DNA from: Chloroflexota bacterium
GTDB lineage: Bacteria; Chloroflexota; Dormibacteria; Dormibacterales; Dormibacteraceae
Assembly (NCBI GenBank): GCA_005882115.1
Contig: VBEG01000020.1
Location: 1-64,000, forward strand
Length of the DNA: 64,000 bases
Reading direction: 5' to 3'
The notes under the pieces are model-generated. The model was not told where the DNA came from. It worked only from the letters and a program-made list of their open reading frames with translations, and searched no databases. Positions 32,672 through 41,582 of this stretch are shown here, piece by piece (position 1 is the stretch's first letter; each line of letters opens with the position of its first letter). Position numbers and translations under genes: made by a program.

Positions 32672-33766
32672 ATGCTCGAGATGATTGAGGACATCGATCC
32701 CGGCGCACTCCTGGTTGCAATGCGCCATACCATCGATCGGCTCGAGCTCCAGTTCGCGCAAGTTGCCGCCGAGTTTCATCAGACGGATCAATGGGACCGC
32801 GATGGCTTCAACACCTCGGGCGACTGGATGCGCATCAACTGCAACATGACCTCGCGGAACGTTTGGAATGCCCTCGTGGTGGGAGAGCAAGTCCGGCATC
32901 TGCCGCTGAGCCTCGAAGCAATCCAGTCGGGCGATATCGGCTTCGCCCACCTGGCGATCATGGCCAACACGGCCGACAAGCTGGACGGATTCGACGAGGC
33001 CAAGCTCTTGCCGCTGGCCAAAGAGCACTCGGCAGGCAAGTTCTATCGCGAGTGTCTGCACTACCGGCATTCGGCCGATGCCAAGGGTTACGGCGAAGAG
33101 CAGGAGCGCCTCGTCGAAGAACGCAGTCTGCGAATGAACACCGCGGAGGACGGCTGCCTTCTCATCACCGGGGTGCTCGATCCCGTGGGTGGGGCTGCCG
33201 TTCGTTCTGCGCTGGAGCCGCTGGCGCGCCCTTCGGGTGGGCACGACGACCGCACCCGCGAGCAGAGATTGGCTGACGCCCTGGTCGAGCTGGCCAGTGG
33301 TGGCAAGCCGGCCGAGCTCCATGTGACGGCAACGGTCGAAACCTTGAAGGGGCTAGCTGGAGCACCTGCCGGCGAGATGGAGTTCGCTATGCCGTTGTCC
33401 TCGGCCACAGTGCAGCGCCTTTCCTGCGACTGCAGCGTGATGCGCGTCATCCTCGACGGCAAGTCGTTGGTGATCGACGTCGGTCGATCCAAGCGGTTGG
33501 TCGACGGAGCTCTGCGCAAAGTGCTCGCGGTACGCGACAAGCACTGTCAGTGGCCAGGATGCGATCGGCCGGCCTCATGGTGCGACGGACATCATCTGGT
33601 GCACTGGATCGATGGCGGGGACACGAATCTCGAGAACTGCGTGCTCCTCTGCAAGCGGCATCACCGGATGGTCCATGAGGGCCGCTGGAAGTTGATCAAG
33701 GTCGACAGTCAGATCGTCACGATCGCGCCGATGGTCACCTTCGGATTGCCAAGAGGGCCAGACTAA
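32672..33766 (+). CDS. DUF222/HNH endonuclease domain protein
   Basis: A 364-aa protein of the DUF222 (13E12-repeat-like) family. Residues 1-290 are the helical DUF222 region; the C-terminus is an HNH nuclease with CQWPGCDRPASWCDGHHLVHW, NLENCVLLCKRHHRMVHEG, that is two zinc CxxC-type knuckles around the His-Asn-His. These proteins are multi-copy in actinobacteria and relatives and are suspected mobile or selfish nucleases, but their role is unproven. Standing alone with its own leaderless promoter fits that. Confidence 0.88.
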   Translation: MLEMIEDIDPGALLVAMRHTIDRLELQFAQVAAEFHQTDQWDRDGFNTSGDWMRINCNMTSRNVWNALVVGEQVRHLPLSLEAIQSGDIGFAHLAIMANTADKLDGFDEAKLLPLAKEHSAGKFYRECLHYRHSADAKGYGEEQERLVEERSLRMNTAEDGCLLITGVLDPVGGAAVRSALEPLARPSGGHDDRTREQRLADALVELASGGKPAELHVTATVETLKGLAGAPAGEMEFAMPLSSATVQRLSCDCSVMRVILDGKSLVIDVGRSKRLVDGALRKVLAVRDKHCQWPGCDRPASWCDGHHLVHWIDGGDTNLENCVLLCKRHHRMVHEGRWKLIKVDSQIVTIAPMVTFGLPRGPD

Positions 33767-33772
33767 GAATCC

Positions 33773-34276
33773 GTGACGGTGGAGCGTCGATCGCGTCGGT
33801 TCTCGTCTGCAAGGCTCGGGCGCGTGGCGCGCAAGCTGATGAACGCCTCTCCTCTGTGCTCATTGGCGACGGTGTCGGCGCGCGGCCGCGCGCACATCAA
33901 CCACATGTACTTCGCGTGGGACGACGCCTTCAACGTCTATTGGATCTCTGACCGGGACTCGCTCCACTCGCGCAACCTCGTCAAGAACAGCTCCGCGGCG
34001 ATCACGATCTACGCCTCGAAGCAGGTCTGGGGTAAGCCCGACCGCGGCATCCAGCTCTTTGGCACCGCCGGCGTCGCGAAGGGCGGGGAAGCAGCGCGCG
34101 AATACGGGCGGCGGTTCCGCGACTTCGACGCCTCAGAAAACGATTTGCCGTACTACCGGTTCCGGCCCCGCTTGGTGAAGCTCTTCGACGAGCGCTCCCT
34201 GGCGCCCGGCACGCTGGTCACGGCCCGTGTCACGAGCGACGGGCTGGTGTGGTCCAAGACCGAGGTCTGGGCCTAG
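33773..34276 (+). CDS. Pyridoxamine 5'-phosphate oxidase-fold flavoprotein
   Basis: A 167-aa split-barrel flavin-binding protein. The N-terminus ASPLCSLATVSARGRAHINHMYFAW matches the general PNPOx-like strand pattern, followed by YWISDRDSLHSRNL and an AITIYASKQVWGKPDRGIQL strand pair. Such proteins bind FMN or F420 and reduce or oxidise varied substrates; true PNPOx is not implied. GTG start 6 nt after the HNH gene. Its TAG overlaps the TAG of the convergent DHFR-like gene. Confidence 0.8.
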   Translation: MTVERRSRRFSSARLGRVARKLMNASPLCSLATVSARGRAHINHMYFAWDDAFNVYWISDRDSLHSRNLVKNSSAAITIYASKQVWGKPDRGIQLFGTAGVAKGGEAAREYGRRFRDFDASENDLPYYRFRPRLVKLFDERSLAPGTLVTARVTSDGLVWSKTEVWA

Positions 34277-34836
34277 GAGTCGCGCCGGCGGTAGCGAGAA
34301 GCGACGACACCGCCGTCGAAACGCCGCTCGTCAACGAGCTCGAGGTCGACCCGAACGCCGTCGGGCAGCCACCGGTTGCCGCCGCCCACGATGACCGGGA
34401 CCATCAGCTGCCGATACTCATCGACCAGACCTGAGCGGATCGCCTCGGCCGCCAGGTGAGGTCCGCCGATGCTGATGTCTCGCGCGCTGGTCGCCTTGAG
34501 TTTGCGAATGGCTTGCGGATCGAAGCTGCGTTCGATGCGGGTCCTCGCGCTGGCGACGGCTTGCAGCGTCGACGAGTACACGACCTTGTCCGCCGCCTGC
34601 CAGATCTCTGCGTACTCACGGACGAATGCCGGTTGGTCGGGCGCGTCCATGGCGGTCTCCCAGAAGACCATCGTCTCGTACATGCGGCGCCCGTAGAGAT
34701 ATGTGCCGATCGGGCGCTCCTGCGCATTGACGAAGCGGTGGACCTCTTCGTCGGGTGCCGCCCAGTCGAAGTTGCCGCGCGAATCGGAGACGTAACCGTC
34801 AACCGACGTGATCGCCGAGTAGATGAGCGTGGCCAA
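34273..34836 (-). CDS. DHFR/RibD C-terminal-fold reductase
   Basis: A 187-aa dihydrofolate-reductase-fold protein of the RibD_C/YyaP type. The N-terminus LIYSAITSVDGYVSDSRGNFDW and TYLYGRRMYETM, and the C-terminal ISIGGPHLAAEAIRSGLVDEYRQLMVPVIVGGG, are typical NADPH-binding elements of this group, whose substrates are mostly unknown. No ATG is suitable; TTG 34836 starts just before the first strand and lies 11 nt after the acyl-CoA synthetase stop. The longer track ORF overlaps that gene in another frame. Confidence 0.8.
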   Translation of the reverse strand: MATLIYSAITSVDGYVSDSRGNFDWAAPDEEVHRFVNAQERPIGTYLYGRRMYETMVFWETAMDAPDQPAFVREYAEIWQAADKVVYSSTLQAVASARTRIERSFDPQAIRKLKATSARDISIGGPHLAAEAIRSGLVDEYRQLMVPVIVGGGNRWLPDGVRVDLELVDERRFDGGVVASRYRRRDS

Positions 34837-34847
34837 TCCGCGCGCGT

Positions 34848-36425
34848 CTACTGCCGGACGACTGCCGCGGCGCCTTTCCTCAAGACGTACTTCTGGATCT
34901 TTCCCGTCGCGGTCTTCGGCAGCTCCTGCACGAATGTCACCCCGTGTGGTGCCTTGAAATGGGCGAGCCGCTCGCGAGTGAAGGCGATCAGCTCGGCCTC
35001 GGTCGCCGTCGCACCAGGCTTTAGCACCACATACGCGAAAGGCGCCTCTCCCCACTTCTCATGTGGCAGCCCGACGATCGCCGCCTCCTGTACGGCGGGG
35101 TGGCGCAGCAGGACACCTTCGACCTCGAGGCTCGAGATGTTCTCTCCACCGCTGATGATCACGTCCTTGATCCGATCTCGAATTTCGACGTAACCGTCCG
35201 GGTGGAGAACGGCCGCGTCGCCAGTGTGGAACCAGCCGTCGCCCATCACCTTCTTGGTCGCCTCGGGATCTTTGTAGTAGCCGTGCATGATCACGTTGCC
35301 GCGCGCGACGATCTCGCCGAGGGTCTGAGCGTCGGCCGGCACGTCCTTGCCGGCTTCGTCCACGACGCGCAGCTCGCCGGAAGTGATCAGCTCCACCCCG
35401 GTACGCGCCTTGATGATCCCCCGCTCGGTGGCGCCAAGCATCTTGTGCTCCGGCCGAGGCTCGCAGATCGTGATAAAGGGAGCGGTCTCGGTGAGTCCGT
35501 AAACCTGCGTCACCTCCCAACCGAGATCGCCTTCCATCCGCTCGATCGTCGCCGCGGCTGGTGCCGCCCCCGCGGTGATGACATGCACGCCTTTAGGCAC
35601 GTCACCTCGCACGTCGGCGGGAGCACTGGCGAGGGCGATCAGGATGGTCGGCGCGGCGCAGAGCCAGCCGACCTGCTCCTTGCGGATCAGGTCGAACACC
35701 CGCGACGGCTCGACCTTAGGCAGGCACACGTGCGTGCCTCCGACGGCGGTGATGATCCACACGAACGTCCAGCCATTGGCATGGAACATCGGCAGCGTCC
35801 ACAGGTATCGGTCGCCGACCGTGATGTGGAAATGCACGAGCGTGCCGACGGCGTTCGCCCAGGCGTTGCGATGCGTGATCATCACTCCCTTCGGCTTGGC
35901 GGTCGTGCCGCTCGTGTAGTTGATGGTGAGGAGATCGGTTTCGGCGATCTCCGGTCGCGCGAATTCGGGTTTCGATGCCGCCACGCTGGGTTCGTACTCG
36001 GTCCATCCCTTGCGGCCGCCGGTGCTGCCCAGGCTCACGAAGTGTTCGACACCGCCTAGCTGGTCGCGAACTCCGTCGATGGCCTCGAGGTAGTCCGAAT
36101 GGACGCACAGGACTTTGGCGCCGGAATGCGCGGTGATGTAGACGAAGTCGTCCGCGGTGAGGCGGTAGTTGATGGGGACCAGCACCGCACCGATTTGCGG
36201 CACGGCATAGAAGGATTCGAGCTGCTCGTGCACGTTCGGCGCGATGTAGGCGACGCGGTCACCCTTCCCAACCCCCATCGCCTGCAGCGCGGACGACCAG
36301 CGGTCGCAGCGGTCGAAGAACTGCTCGTAAGTGAGGCGGAGGTCGCCGTCGACCACGCCTTCGCGATCGCCGTAAAGCTTTCGCGTCCTCCTCGCGAACT
36401 CCAGAGGTGTGAGCGGCGTTTCCAT
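34848..36425 (-). CDS. Acyl-CoA synthetase (AMP-forming)
   Basis: A 525-aa fatty-acid-type CoA ligase. INYTSGTTAKPKGVMITH is the ATP P-loop, VYGLTETAPFIT the A5 motif, GWFHTGDAAVLHPDGYVEIRDR the A7 hinge, and PKTATGKIQKYVLR the catalytic lysine segment. The length and TGDAA/ RIKDVIISGGENIS signature match medium-/long-chain or dicarboxylate acyl-CoA synthetases of the FadK/AlkK type. A strong AAGGAGG precedes the ATG. It probably supplies acyl-CoA to the beta-oxidation-type operon at 41.6-45.2 kb. Confidence 0.9.
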   Translation of the reverse strand: METPLTPLEFARRTRKLYGDREGVVDGDLRLTYEQFFDRCDRWSSALQAMGVGKGDRVAYIAPNVHEQLESFYAVPQIGAVLVPINYRLTADDFVYITAHSGAKVLCVHSDYLEAIDGVRDQLGGVEHFVSLGSTGGRKGWTEYEPSVAASKPEFARPEIAETDLLTINYTSGTTAKPKGVMITHRNAWANAVGTLVHFHITVGDRYLWTLPMFHANGWTFVWIITAVGGTHVCLPKVEPSRVFDLIRKEQVGWLCAAPTILIALASAPADVRGDVPKGVHVITAGAAPAAATIERMEGDLGWEVTQVYGLTETAPFITICEPRPEHKMLGATERGIIKARTGVELITSGELRVVDEAGKDVPADAQTLGEIVARGNVIMHGYYKDPEATKKVMGDGWFHTGDAAVLHPDGYVEIRDRIKDVIISGGENISSLEVEGVLLRHPAVQEAAIVGLPHEKWGEAPFAYVVLKPGATATEAELIAFTRERLAHFKAPHGVTFVQELPKTATGKIQKYVLRKGAAAVVRQ

Positions 36426-36434
36426 CTGCCCTCC

Positions 36435-36764
36435 TTATGAATTCAGCATGAGCGCAAAGTCGGCCGCCTTGATGCCGCCGACGAACGCGCGGTGCGCCTG
36501 CGGCTCCAGCTCCACGGAGCGCTCGTACACGAACGCATACACGTTGTCGATGTTCCAGTCACCGTAACCCTGGATGCGCAGCCCATAGCGCAGTCCCTCG
36601 TCGCGCTGGCCGCGCTGGAACAGGTCGATGGCGCGCGCGTAGATCGCTTTCAGGATCTCCAGCTGCATCGAAAGCTCGGCGATCGTCCTGGCGTCGCCTT
36701 CCTGCTCGACCAGCTGCTCGACCTGGGCTTCGAGGTCGGCGATCTCCTTCTGGTAGTCGTCCAC
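36435..36764 (-). CDS. Small coiled-coil/helical protein, unknown
   Basis: A 109-aa protein I do not recognise. Residues 1-55 form a heptad-like helix (EIADLEAQVEQLVEQEGDARTI), followed by YARAIDLFQRGQRDEGLRYG, a TPR-like helix pair. It is cytoplasmic with no cysteines. GTG start, 10 nt after a TACACT box in the 21-nt gap to hppA. It stops 9 nt before the acyl-CoA synthetase ATG, so the two are probably one transcript. Confidence 0.65.
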   Translation of the reverse strand: MDDYQKEIADLEAQVEQLVEQEGDARTIAELSMQLEILKAIYARAIDLFQRGQRDEGLRYGLRIQGYGDWNIDNVYAFVYERSVELEPQAHRAFVGGIKAADFALMLNS

Positions 36765-36774
36765 CCCATCAAGG

Positions 36775-36780
36775 AGTGTA
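36775..36780 (-). promoter_or_regulatory. -10 element TACACT of the coiled-coil gene
   Basis: TACACT lies 10 nt before GTG 36764, immediately after the hppA stop. Would give the downstream pair a promoter of its own. Confidence 0.35.
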
Positions 36781-36785
36781 AAACC

Positions 36786-38819
36786 CTAATGAATCAAGTA
36801 GTTCGTGGAGACCGCCGCAGCGATGAGGATCGCGATGATGTTGACGACCTTGATCATGGGGTTGATCGCGGGTCCGGCGGTGTCTTTGTTGGGGTCGCCG
36901 ACGGTGTCGCCGGTGACGGCCGCCTTGTGCGCCTCCGACCCCTTGCCGCCGAGGTGACCTTCCTCGATGTACTTCTTCGCGTTGTCCCACGCTGCCCCGC
37001 CGCTCGTCATCTGAATCGCCAGGAAGAGGCCCGTCACGATCGCGCCGAGCAGCATCCCACCTAGCGCGCGCGGGCCGAGGACAAAGCCCACGGCGAGGGG
37101 CGCGACGACCGGGATCACGCCCGGGACGATCATCTCGCGTTGTGCGGCAGCGGTCACGATGCGGACCGCGGTGCCGTATTCGGGACGGCCGGTCCCCTCG
37201 AGGATGCCCTTGATGTCACGGAACTGGCGCCGCACCTCCTGCACCACAAGGCCCCCGGCGCGGCCGACCGCGAGCATGGCGAGCGACCCGAACAGGAACG
37301 GCAGGATGCCGCCCAGGAAGAGACCTGCGATGACGAGCGGGTCCGAGAGCTCGAACTTCGTGGGGTGCCCGGCCCTCGCCAGCTCCTGGGTGTAGGAAGC
37401 GAAGAGGACGAGGGCGGCCAGGCCGGCCGAGCCGATCGCGTAGCCCTTGGTCACGGCCTTGGTTGTGTTGCCGACCGCGTCGAGCGGGTCGGTCACCGCG
37501 CGGACCTCGCTCGGCAGCTTGGCCATCTCCGCGATGCCTCCGGCGTTGTCGGTGATCGGGCCGTAGGAGTCGATGGCGACGATGATCCCGGTCATGGAAA
37601 GCATCGCGGTGGCAGCAATCGCGATCCCATACAGACCGCCGAGCGCGTAGCTGATGAGGATGCCGGTCGCGATCACGATCACCGGCAGCGCGGTCGACAT
37701 CATGCCGATGGCCTGTCCCGCGATGATGTTCGTCGCGTGGCCCGTGACTGACGCCTTCGCGATGAGATGCACCGGCCAGTAGGCCGTCTCGGTGAAGAAC
37801 TCGGTGATCGCGACGATCAGGACCGTGACCAGCACTCCTATCAGAGCCGCGAAGAAGAGATTGTCCGGATTGCTGACCCCTCCGCCTGGCTTCAGATAGC
37901 CGTTCGACGTCATATAGCTCGTGACGAAGTAGAAGCCGACGATCGCGATGGCGACCGCGACCAGAAGCCCCGCGTAAAGGGCGCCCATGATCCATCGCGG
38001 GTTGAAGATGCGGACGAAGAACGAGCCGACGATCGAGCCGACGACGCTGACCGCCCCGAGCAGCAGCGGGTAGATCACCCATCCCTCCTGATCCTTGAAG
38101 AGCAGGGATCCGAGGAGGATCGCGGCGATCATGGTCACCGCGTAGGTCTCAAACAGATCGGCCGCCATGCCCGCACAGTCGCCGACGTTGTCGCCGACGT
38201 TGTCCGCGATGACCGCAGGGTTGCGCGGGTCGTCCTCCGGGATTCCGGCTTCGACCTTGCCCACAAGGTCCGCACCGACGTCGGCTGCCTTGGTGTAGAT
38301 GCCGCCGCCCAACCGGGCGAACACCGACACCAGACTCGCGCCGAACGCGAGGCCGACCAGCACGTCAGGGTCCTTGAATACGAGATACGCCGCGGAGACT
38401 CCGAGCAGGCCGAGACCGACCACCATGAAGCCGGTGACCGCGCCACCACGGAACGCGACCTGCAGCGCCTTGTTCAGTCCGCCGCGCGCGGCCTCGGCGG
38501 TGCGCACGTTGGCACGCACGGCGATGTTCATGCCGACGTAGCCGGCGAGCGCTGACAGGACGGCCCCCACGATGTAGAGCGCGGCCGTTGTCCAGTTGAC
38601 GAAGAATCCGATCACGATCGCGATGATCACGCCGATGATCGCGATCACGGTGTACTGCCGGTTCAGGTAGGCGGCGGCCCCCTCCTGGATGGCGGCCGCG
38701 ATCTCGCGCATCCGGTCATTGCCGGTCGGCAGGCGCAGGACGAGAAGGATCAGGACGACCGCAAAGGCCACAGCGGCCAAACCGCCGGCCACGCCGAACC
38801 AGGCTGTATTGGGATCCAC
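36786..38819 (-). CDS. hppA: Membrane-bound proton-translocating pyrophosphatase
   Basis: A 677-aa polytopic H+-PPase with about 16 helices that couples pyrophosphate hydrolysis to proton export. Hallmarks are [20 protein letters not shown] with the DVGADLVGK substrate loop, [20 protein letters not shown], and [15 protein letters not shown]. In [18 protein letters not shown] the lysine and threonine occupy positions that are Ala and Gly in K+-dependent enzymes, so this is the K+-independent class. GTG start with a GGAGGG site. It pairs functionally with the PPi-type phosphofructokinase at 51140-52174. Confidence 0.93.
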   Translation of the reverse strand: MDPNTAWFGVAGGLAAVAFAVVLILLVLRLPTGNDRMREIAAAIQEGAAAYLNRQYTVIAIIGVIIAIVIGFFVNWTTAALYIVGAVLSALAGYVGMNIAVRANVRTAEAARGGLNKALQVAFRGGAVTGFMVVGLGLLGVSAAYLVFKDPDVLVGLAFGASLVSVFARLGGGIYTKAADVGADLVGKVEAGIPEDDPRNPAVIADNVGDNVGDCAGMAADLFETYAVTMIAAILLGSLLFKDQEGWVIYPLLLGAVSVVGSIVGSFFVRIFNPRWIMGALYAGLLVAVAIAIVGFYFVTSYMTSNGYLKPGGGVSNPDNLFFAALIGVLVTVLIVAITEFFTETAYWPVHLIAKASVTGHATNIIAGQAIGMMSTALPVIVIATGILISYALGGLYGIAIAATAMLSMTGIIVAIDSYGPITDNAGGIAEMAKLPSEVRAVTDPLDAVGNTTKAVTKGYAIGSAGLAALVLFASYTQELARAGHPTKFELSDPLVIAGLFLGGILPFLFGSLAMLAVGRAGGLVVQEVRRQFRDIKGILEGTGRPEYGTAVRIVTAAAQREMIVPGVIPVVAPLAVGFVLGPRALGGMLLGAIVTGLFLAIQMTSGGAAWDNAKKYIEEGHLGGKGSEAHKAAVTGDTVGDPNKDTAGPAINPMIKVVNIIAILIAAAVSTNYLIH

Positions 38820-38879
38820 TAACCCTCCCTCGAGATAGCCGTTACCGACCGGAGCGATAGGTTAAAGGAACCAGAAACC

Positions 38880-39152
38880 TCACCACGCGAGGTCGAACGG
38901 CTTCAGGCCGCCCGTGCCATGCGACCACTGCGCGTCGACCCGGTCGACGCGGGCCCCCCGCGGTCCCTCTTCCACGGCACGCTGGAGCTGCTCGAGGGCA
39001 TCGCGCTCTCCCTCCGCGACCAGCTCGACGCTCCCGTCATCGTTGTTGCGCACCCAGCCGGGCAGCCCCAGCTGCCGCGCCTTGCGCTGGACGTAGTAAC
39101 GAAACCCGACGCCCTGGACGTCGCCGCGAACGACGGCATGCAAGCGCTCCAC
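38880..39152 (-). CDS. acyP: Acylphosphatase
   Basis: A 90-aa acylphosphatase that hydrolyses carboxyl-phosphate bonds such as acetyl phosphate. [18 protein letters not shown] holds the phosphate-binding loop and catalytic Arg; [17 protein letters not shown] carries the catalytic Asn. GTG 39152 gives the standard length (about 90-100 aa); the track ORF is 28 codons too long. A TATAGA box 6 nt upstream suggests a leaderless start, and it is divergent from the CinA-domain gene. Confidence 0.88.
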   Translation of the reverse strand: MERLHAVVRGDVQGVGFRYYVQRKARQLGLPGWVRNNDDGSVELVAEGERDALEQLQRAVEEGPRGARVDRVDAQWSHGTGGLKPFDLAW

Positions 39153-39158
39153 CTCTCT

Positions 39159-39168
39159 TCTATATGCT
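39159..39168. promoter_or_regulatory. Overlapping divergent -10 elements
   Basis: TCTATATGCT contains TATAGA on the minus strand (6 nt before the acylphosphatase GTG) and TATGCT on the plus strand (6 nt before the ATG at 39175). Only 22 nt separate the two start codons, so both mRNAs must be leaderless or nearly so. Confidence 0.55.
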
Positions 39169-39174
39169 CGTCCG

Positions 39175-39936
39175 ATGCCGACGTCCAGCATCGTGGCGAT
39201 CGGGGACGAGCTGGTCGGCGGCTTCACCCTCGACACGAATTCCCACTGGATGGCGGAGCGACTCCGCCTGCTCGGCTACCCGGTGAAAAGGGTCACGCAG
39301 ATCCGCGACAAGCCTCCGGAGATCATCGACCAGGTGCATCGCGAGCTGGACGACCAGGAGATCACCGACGTGTTCCTGAGCGGAGGACTCGGGCCCACCC
39401 CGGACGACCGCACGTTCGCCGCGCTGGCGCAGGCGCTGGGCAAGGAGCTGGTCATCTGGGAGGACACCCGGGCGCGCATCGAGCGGCGCGTGCAGCGCAT
39501 GCACGCGATGGGTCTGCTCGAGTCGCCTGAGGTGACGGAAGGCAATCTCCGCATGGCGCGCATCCCCGCCGACCCGGCGCACGTCTTCAGGAATCGACGC
39601 GGCATGGCGCCGGGCACCGTCTACGAGGCGAATGGCAAAAGGATCTTCGTGTTGCCGGGCGTACCGCTGGAGATGAAAGGCATCTTCACCGAAGAGCTCG
39701 AGCCGCAGTTTCTCGCCGCCGGATCCGCCGCCACCGTGCGCGAGCTCCGTTTCACGTTCGCGGTGGAGGCGCGTTTCTACCCGCTGATGCGGGAGCTCGA
39801 GGGCACCTTCCCTGACGTGTCCGTCGGCTCCTATCCGAACTTCGAGACGAAAGAGCTCGTGATCCGCGTGCTGGGGAGCGACCCCAAGCGCGTGGATGAG
39901 GCGCTCGATGTGATCAGGAAGCGGGCCCCCGTCTAG
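39175..39936 (+). CDS. CinA-type molybdopterin-binding domain protein
   Basis: A 253-aa protein with the MoaB/Mog-like fold of the CinA N-terminal domain: [37 protein letters not shown] and [12 protein letters not shown]. CinA N-domains act as ADP-ribose or NAD-derivative pyrophosphatases. The C-terminal nicotinamide-nucleotide amidase domain is absent; the remaining 80 residues match the K-domain-like linker. ATG with a TATGCT box 6 nt upstream. Its stop overlaps that of the convergent sigma gene by 4 nt. Confidence 0.87.
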   Translation: MPTSSIVAIGDELVGGFTLDTNSHWMAERLRLLGYPVKRVTQIRDKPPEIIDQVHRELDDQEITDVFLSGGLGPTPDDRTFAALAQALGKELVIWEDTRARIERRVQRMHAMGLLESPEVTEGNLRMARIPADPAHVFRNRRGMAPGTVYEANGKRIFVLPGVPLEMKGIFTEELEPQFLAAGSAATVRELRFTFAVEARFYPLMRELEGTFPDVSVGSYPNFETKELVIRVLGSDPKRVDEALDVIRKRAPV

Positions 39937-41180
39937 CGAAATTCCCGTTCGTCTTCGACGGACGGGTGAACCTCCAGCTTTCGCATCAACAGAGAGCGTT
40001 CCGCCGGGTTCTCGGTCAGCTCCAGCGCACGCAGTCGAGACTCTCGAGCCGCGGATCTCTCGCCCAGCTCGTCGAGCAGCTCGGCTCGCGTGGCGTGGAA
40101 AAGGTGATAACCGCTTAGCGTGATCGCAAGGTCGTTGACCTCGCCGAGCGCGACCTGTGGGCCGCTCATCCGGGCGAGCGCGACCGCGCGGTTGAGCCTG
40201 ATCACCGGGGTGTCCGTGATCCGAAGCAGCGTGTCGTAAAGGGCCACGATCTGGGCCCAGTTCGTCTCCTGCCAGGAGCGCGCCTCGGAATGCACCGCGG
40301 CGATCGCCGCCTGCAGCTGGTACGGGCCCGGAGACGACAGCGCCGCCGCCCGATCCAGCACCTCGACCGCCTGGGCAATCGCCGCCGCGTCCCACAGCGC
40401 GCGGTCCTGCTCCGGAAGCAGCACGATCTCGCCGTTCGTGTCGAAGCGCGCGCTCGAGCGCGCGAGGTGCAGCCTCATCAGCACGATCAGCCCGAGCACT
40501 TCGGCCTGCTCGGGTAGCAGGCGCGCGACCAGGCTGGTGAGCCACATCGCGTCTTCCGCGAGGTCGCGGCGCGACGCCACCTGCGGCCCTCGACTCAGGT
40601 AGCCCTCGTTGAACATCAGGTAGAGAACCGCGAGCACGGCGTCGATCCGAGGCACCAGCTCGGCGCCCTGCGGCACCCGGTATGGAATATTCGCCTCGAC
40701 GATCTTGCGTTTGGCACGCACGATGCGCTGCGCCATGGTCGGCTCCGAGACCAGAAACGCGGCCGCGATCTCCTGCGTGGTGAAGCCCGCGACCGCACGC
40801 AGAGTGAGCGCGACCTGCGCCTCCTGGGCCAGGGCCGGGTGGCAGCACGTGAAAATCAGACGAAGGCGGTCGTCGGCCTCGGGCACATCAGGTGGCGCCA
40901 TGGACCGTTCCAGGAGCGCGACCTTCTCCGCGTATCGCTGGTCGCGGCGCAACAGGTCGATGGCGCGGCGGCGAGCCGCCGTCATCAGCCATGCGCCGGG
41001 GTTGTCCGGGATGCCCTGGGCCGGCCATTTCTCGAGCGCGGCCACAAGGCTGTCCTGGACGACCTCCTCCGCGATGTCGAAGTTGCCGATGAGACGCACC
41101 ATCGCGCCAGTGAGCTTGGCGGCCTCTTCGCGGAAAACTGCCGTGAGCGCCGCATCGGTGACGTTCCTTGTCTCGGTCAG
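39933..41180 (-). CDS. ECF42-type RNA polymerase sigma factor
   Basis: A 415-aa ECF sigma factor with the long C-terminal extension of the ECF42 group. Region 2 includes VVQDSLVAALEKWP and ARRRAIDLLRRDQR; region 4 includes AGFTTQEIAAAFLVSEPTMAQRI; a DUF6596/TPR-like tail with YLMFNEGYLSR and SEARSWQETNWAQIVALYD follows. ECF42 factors work with DGPF/YCII proteins, and one is encoded directly upstream. The start is uncertain: no ATG/GTG/TTG lies between the YCII stop and the conserved region; CTG 41180 (giving TETRNVTDAALTAVF) is 4 nt after that stop. The track TTG (41246) would overlap YCII by 62 nt. Confidence 0.85.
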   Translation of the reverse strand: MTETRNVTDAALTAVFREEAAKLTGAMVRLIGNFDIAEEVVQDSLVAALEKWPAQGIPDNPGAWLMTAARRRAIDLLRRDQRYAEKVALLERSMAPPDVPEADDRLRLIFTCCHPALAQEAQVALTLRAVAGFTTQEIAAAFLVSEPTMAQRIVRAKRKIVEANIPYRVPQGAELVPRIDAVLAVLYLMFNEGYLSRGPQVASRRDLAEDAMWLTSLVARLLPEQAEVLGLIVLMRLHLARSSARFDTNGEIVLLPEQDRALWDAAAIAQAVEVLDRAAALSSPGPYQLQAAIAAVHSEARSWQETNWAQIVALYDTLLRITDTPVIRLNRAVALARMSGPQVALGEVNDLAITLSGYHLFHATRAELLDELGERSAARESRLRALELTENPAERSLLMRKLEVHPSVEDEREFR

Positions 41181-41184
41181 GCCC

Positions 41185-41532
41185 TCATCGTTCCACAGCC
41201 GGCCAGACCTCGACAGGGCCGGCGCGCCATGCCTTGGCCATCTCAAGCGCCTCGTCGAGATCCTTCACCTGCACGATGGCGAATCCGCCGATGATCTCTT
41301 TCGACTCGATGAACGGGCCGTCGGTGACGATGGCCTTGCCGTTCTGAAAACGAACCGTGGTCGCGGTCTGCGGTCCCTTCAGCTGTTCGCCGCCGACGAT
41401 CTTGCCGGCGCGGCTGTATTCCTCAAACCATTGCTCCGCCAGCTTCATGCCGGCCGCCATCTCCTCCGGCGACATGTTGTCGAAACGCTCCTGGTCGTCC
41501 ATGGTCCCCACGAACAGCAGTACGTATTTCAT
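41185..41532 (-). CDS. YCII/DGPF-domain protein, partner of ECF42 sigma
   Basis: A 115-aa YCII-fold protein with MKYVLLFVGTM, the characteristic TDGPF (IVTDGPFIESKEIIGGFAIV) and a C-terminal EVWPA. DGPF proteins are encoded next to ECF42 sigma factors in actinobacteria and others and are thought to be part of the sigma regulatory unit. ATG with GAGGAGG 9 nt upstream. It immediately precedes the sigma gene on the same strand. Confidence 0.9.
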   Translation of the reverse strand: MKYVLLFVGTMDDQERFDNMSPEEMAAGMKLAEQWFEEYSRAGKIVGGEQLKGPQTATTVRFQNGKAIVTDGPFIESKEIIGGFAIVQVKDLDEALEMAKAWRAGPVEVWPAVER

Positions 41533-41582
41533 GTCTAACCTCCTCTATGCATGACGAACGGGAGGACCGGGAATCGACAGCT

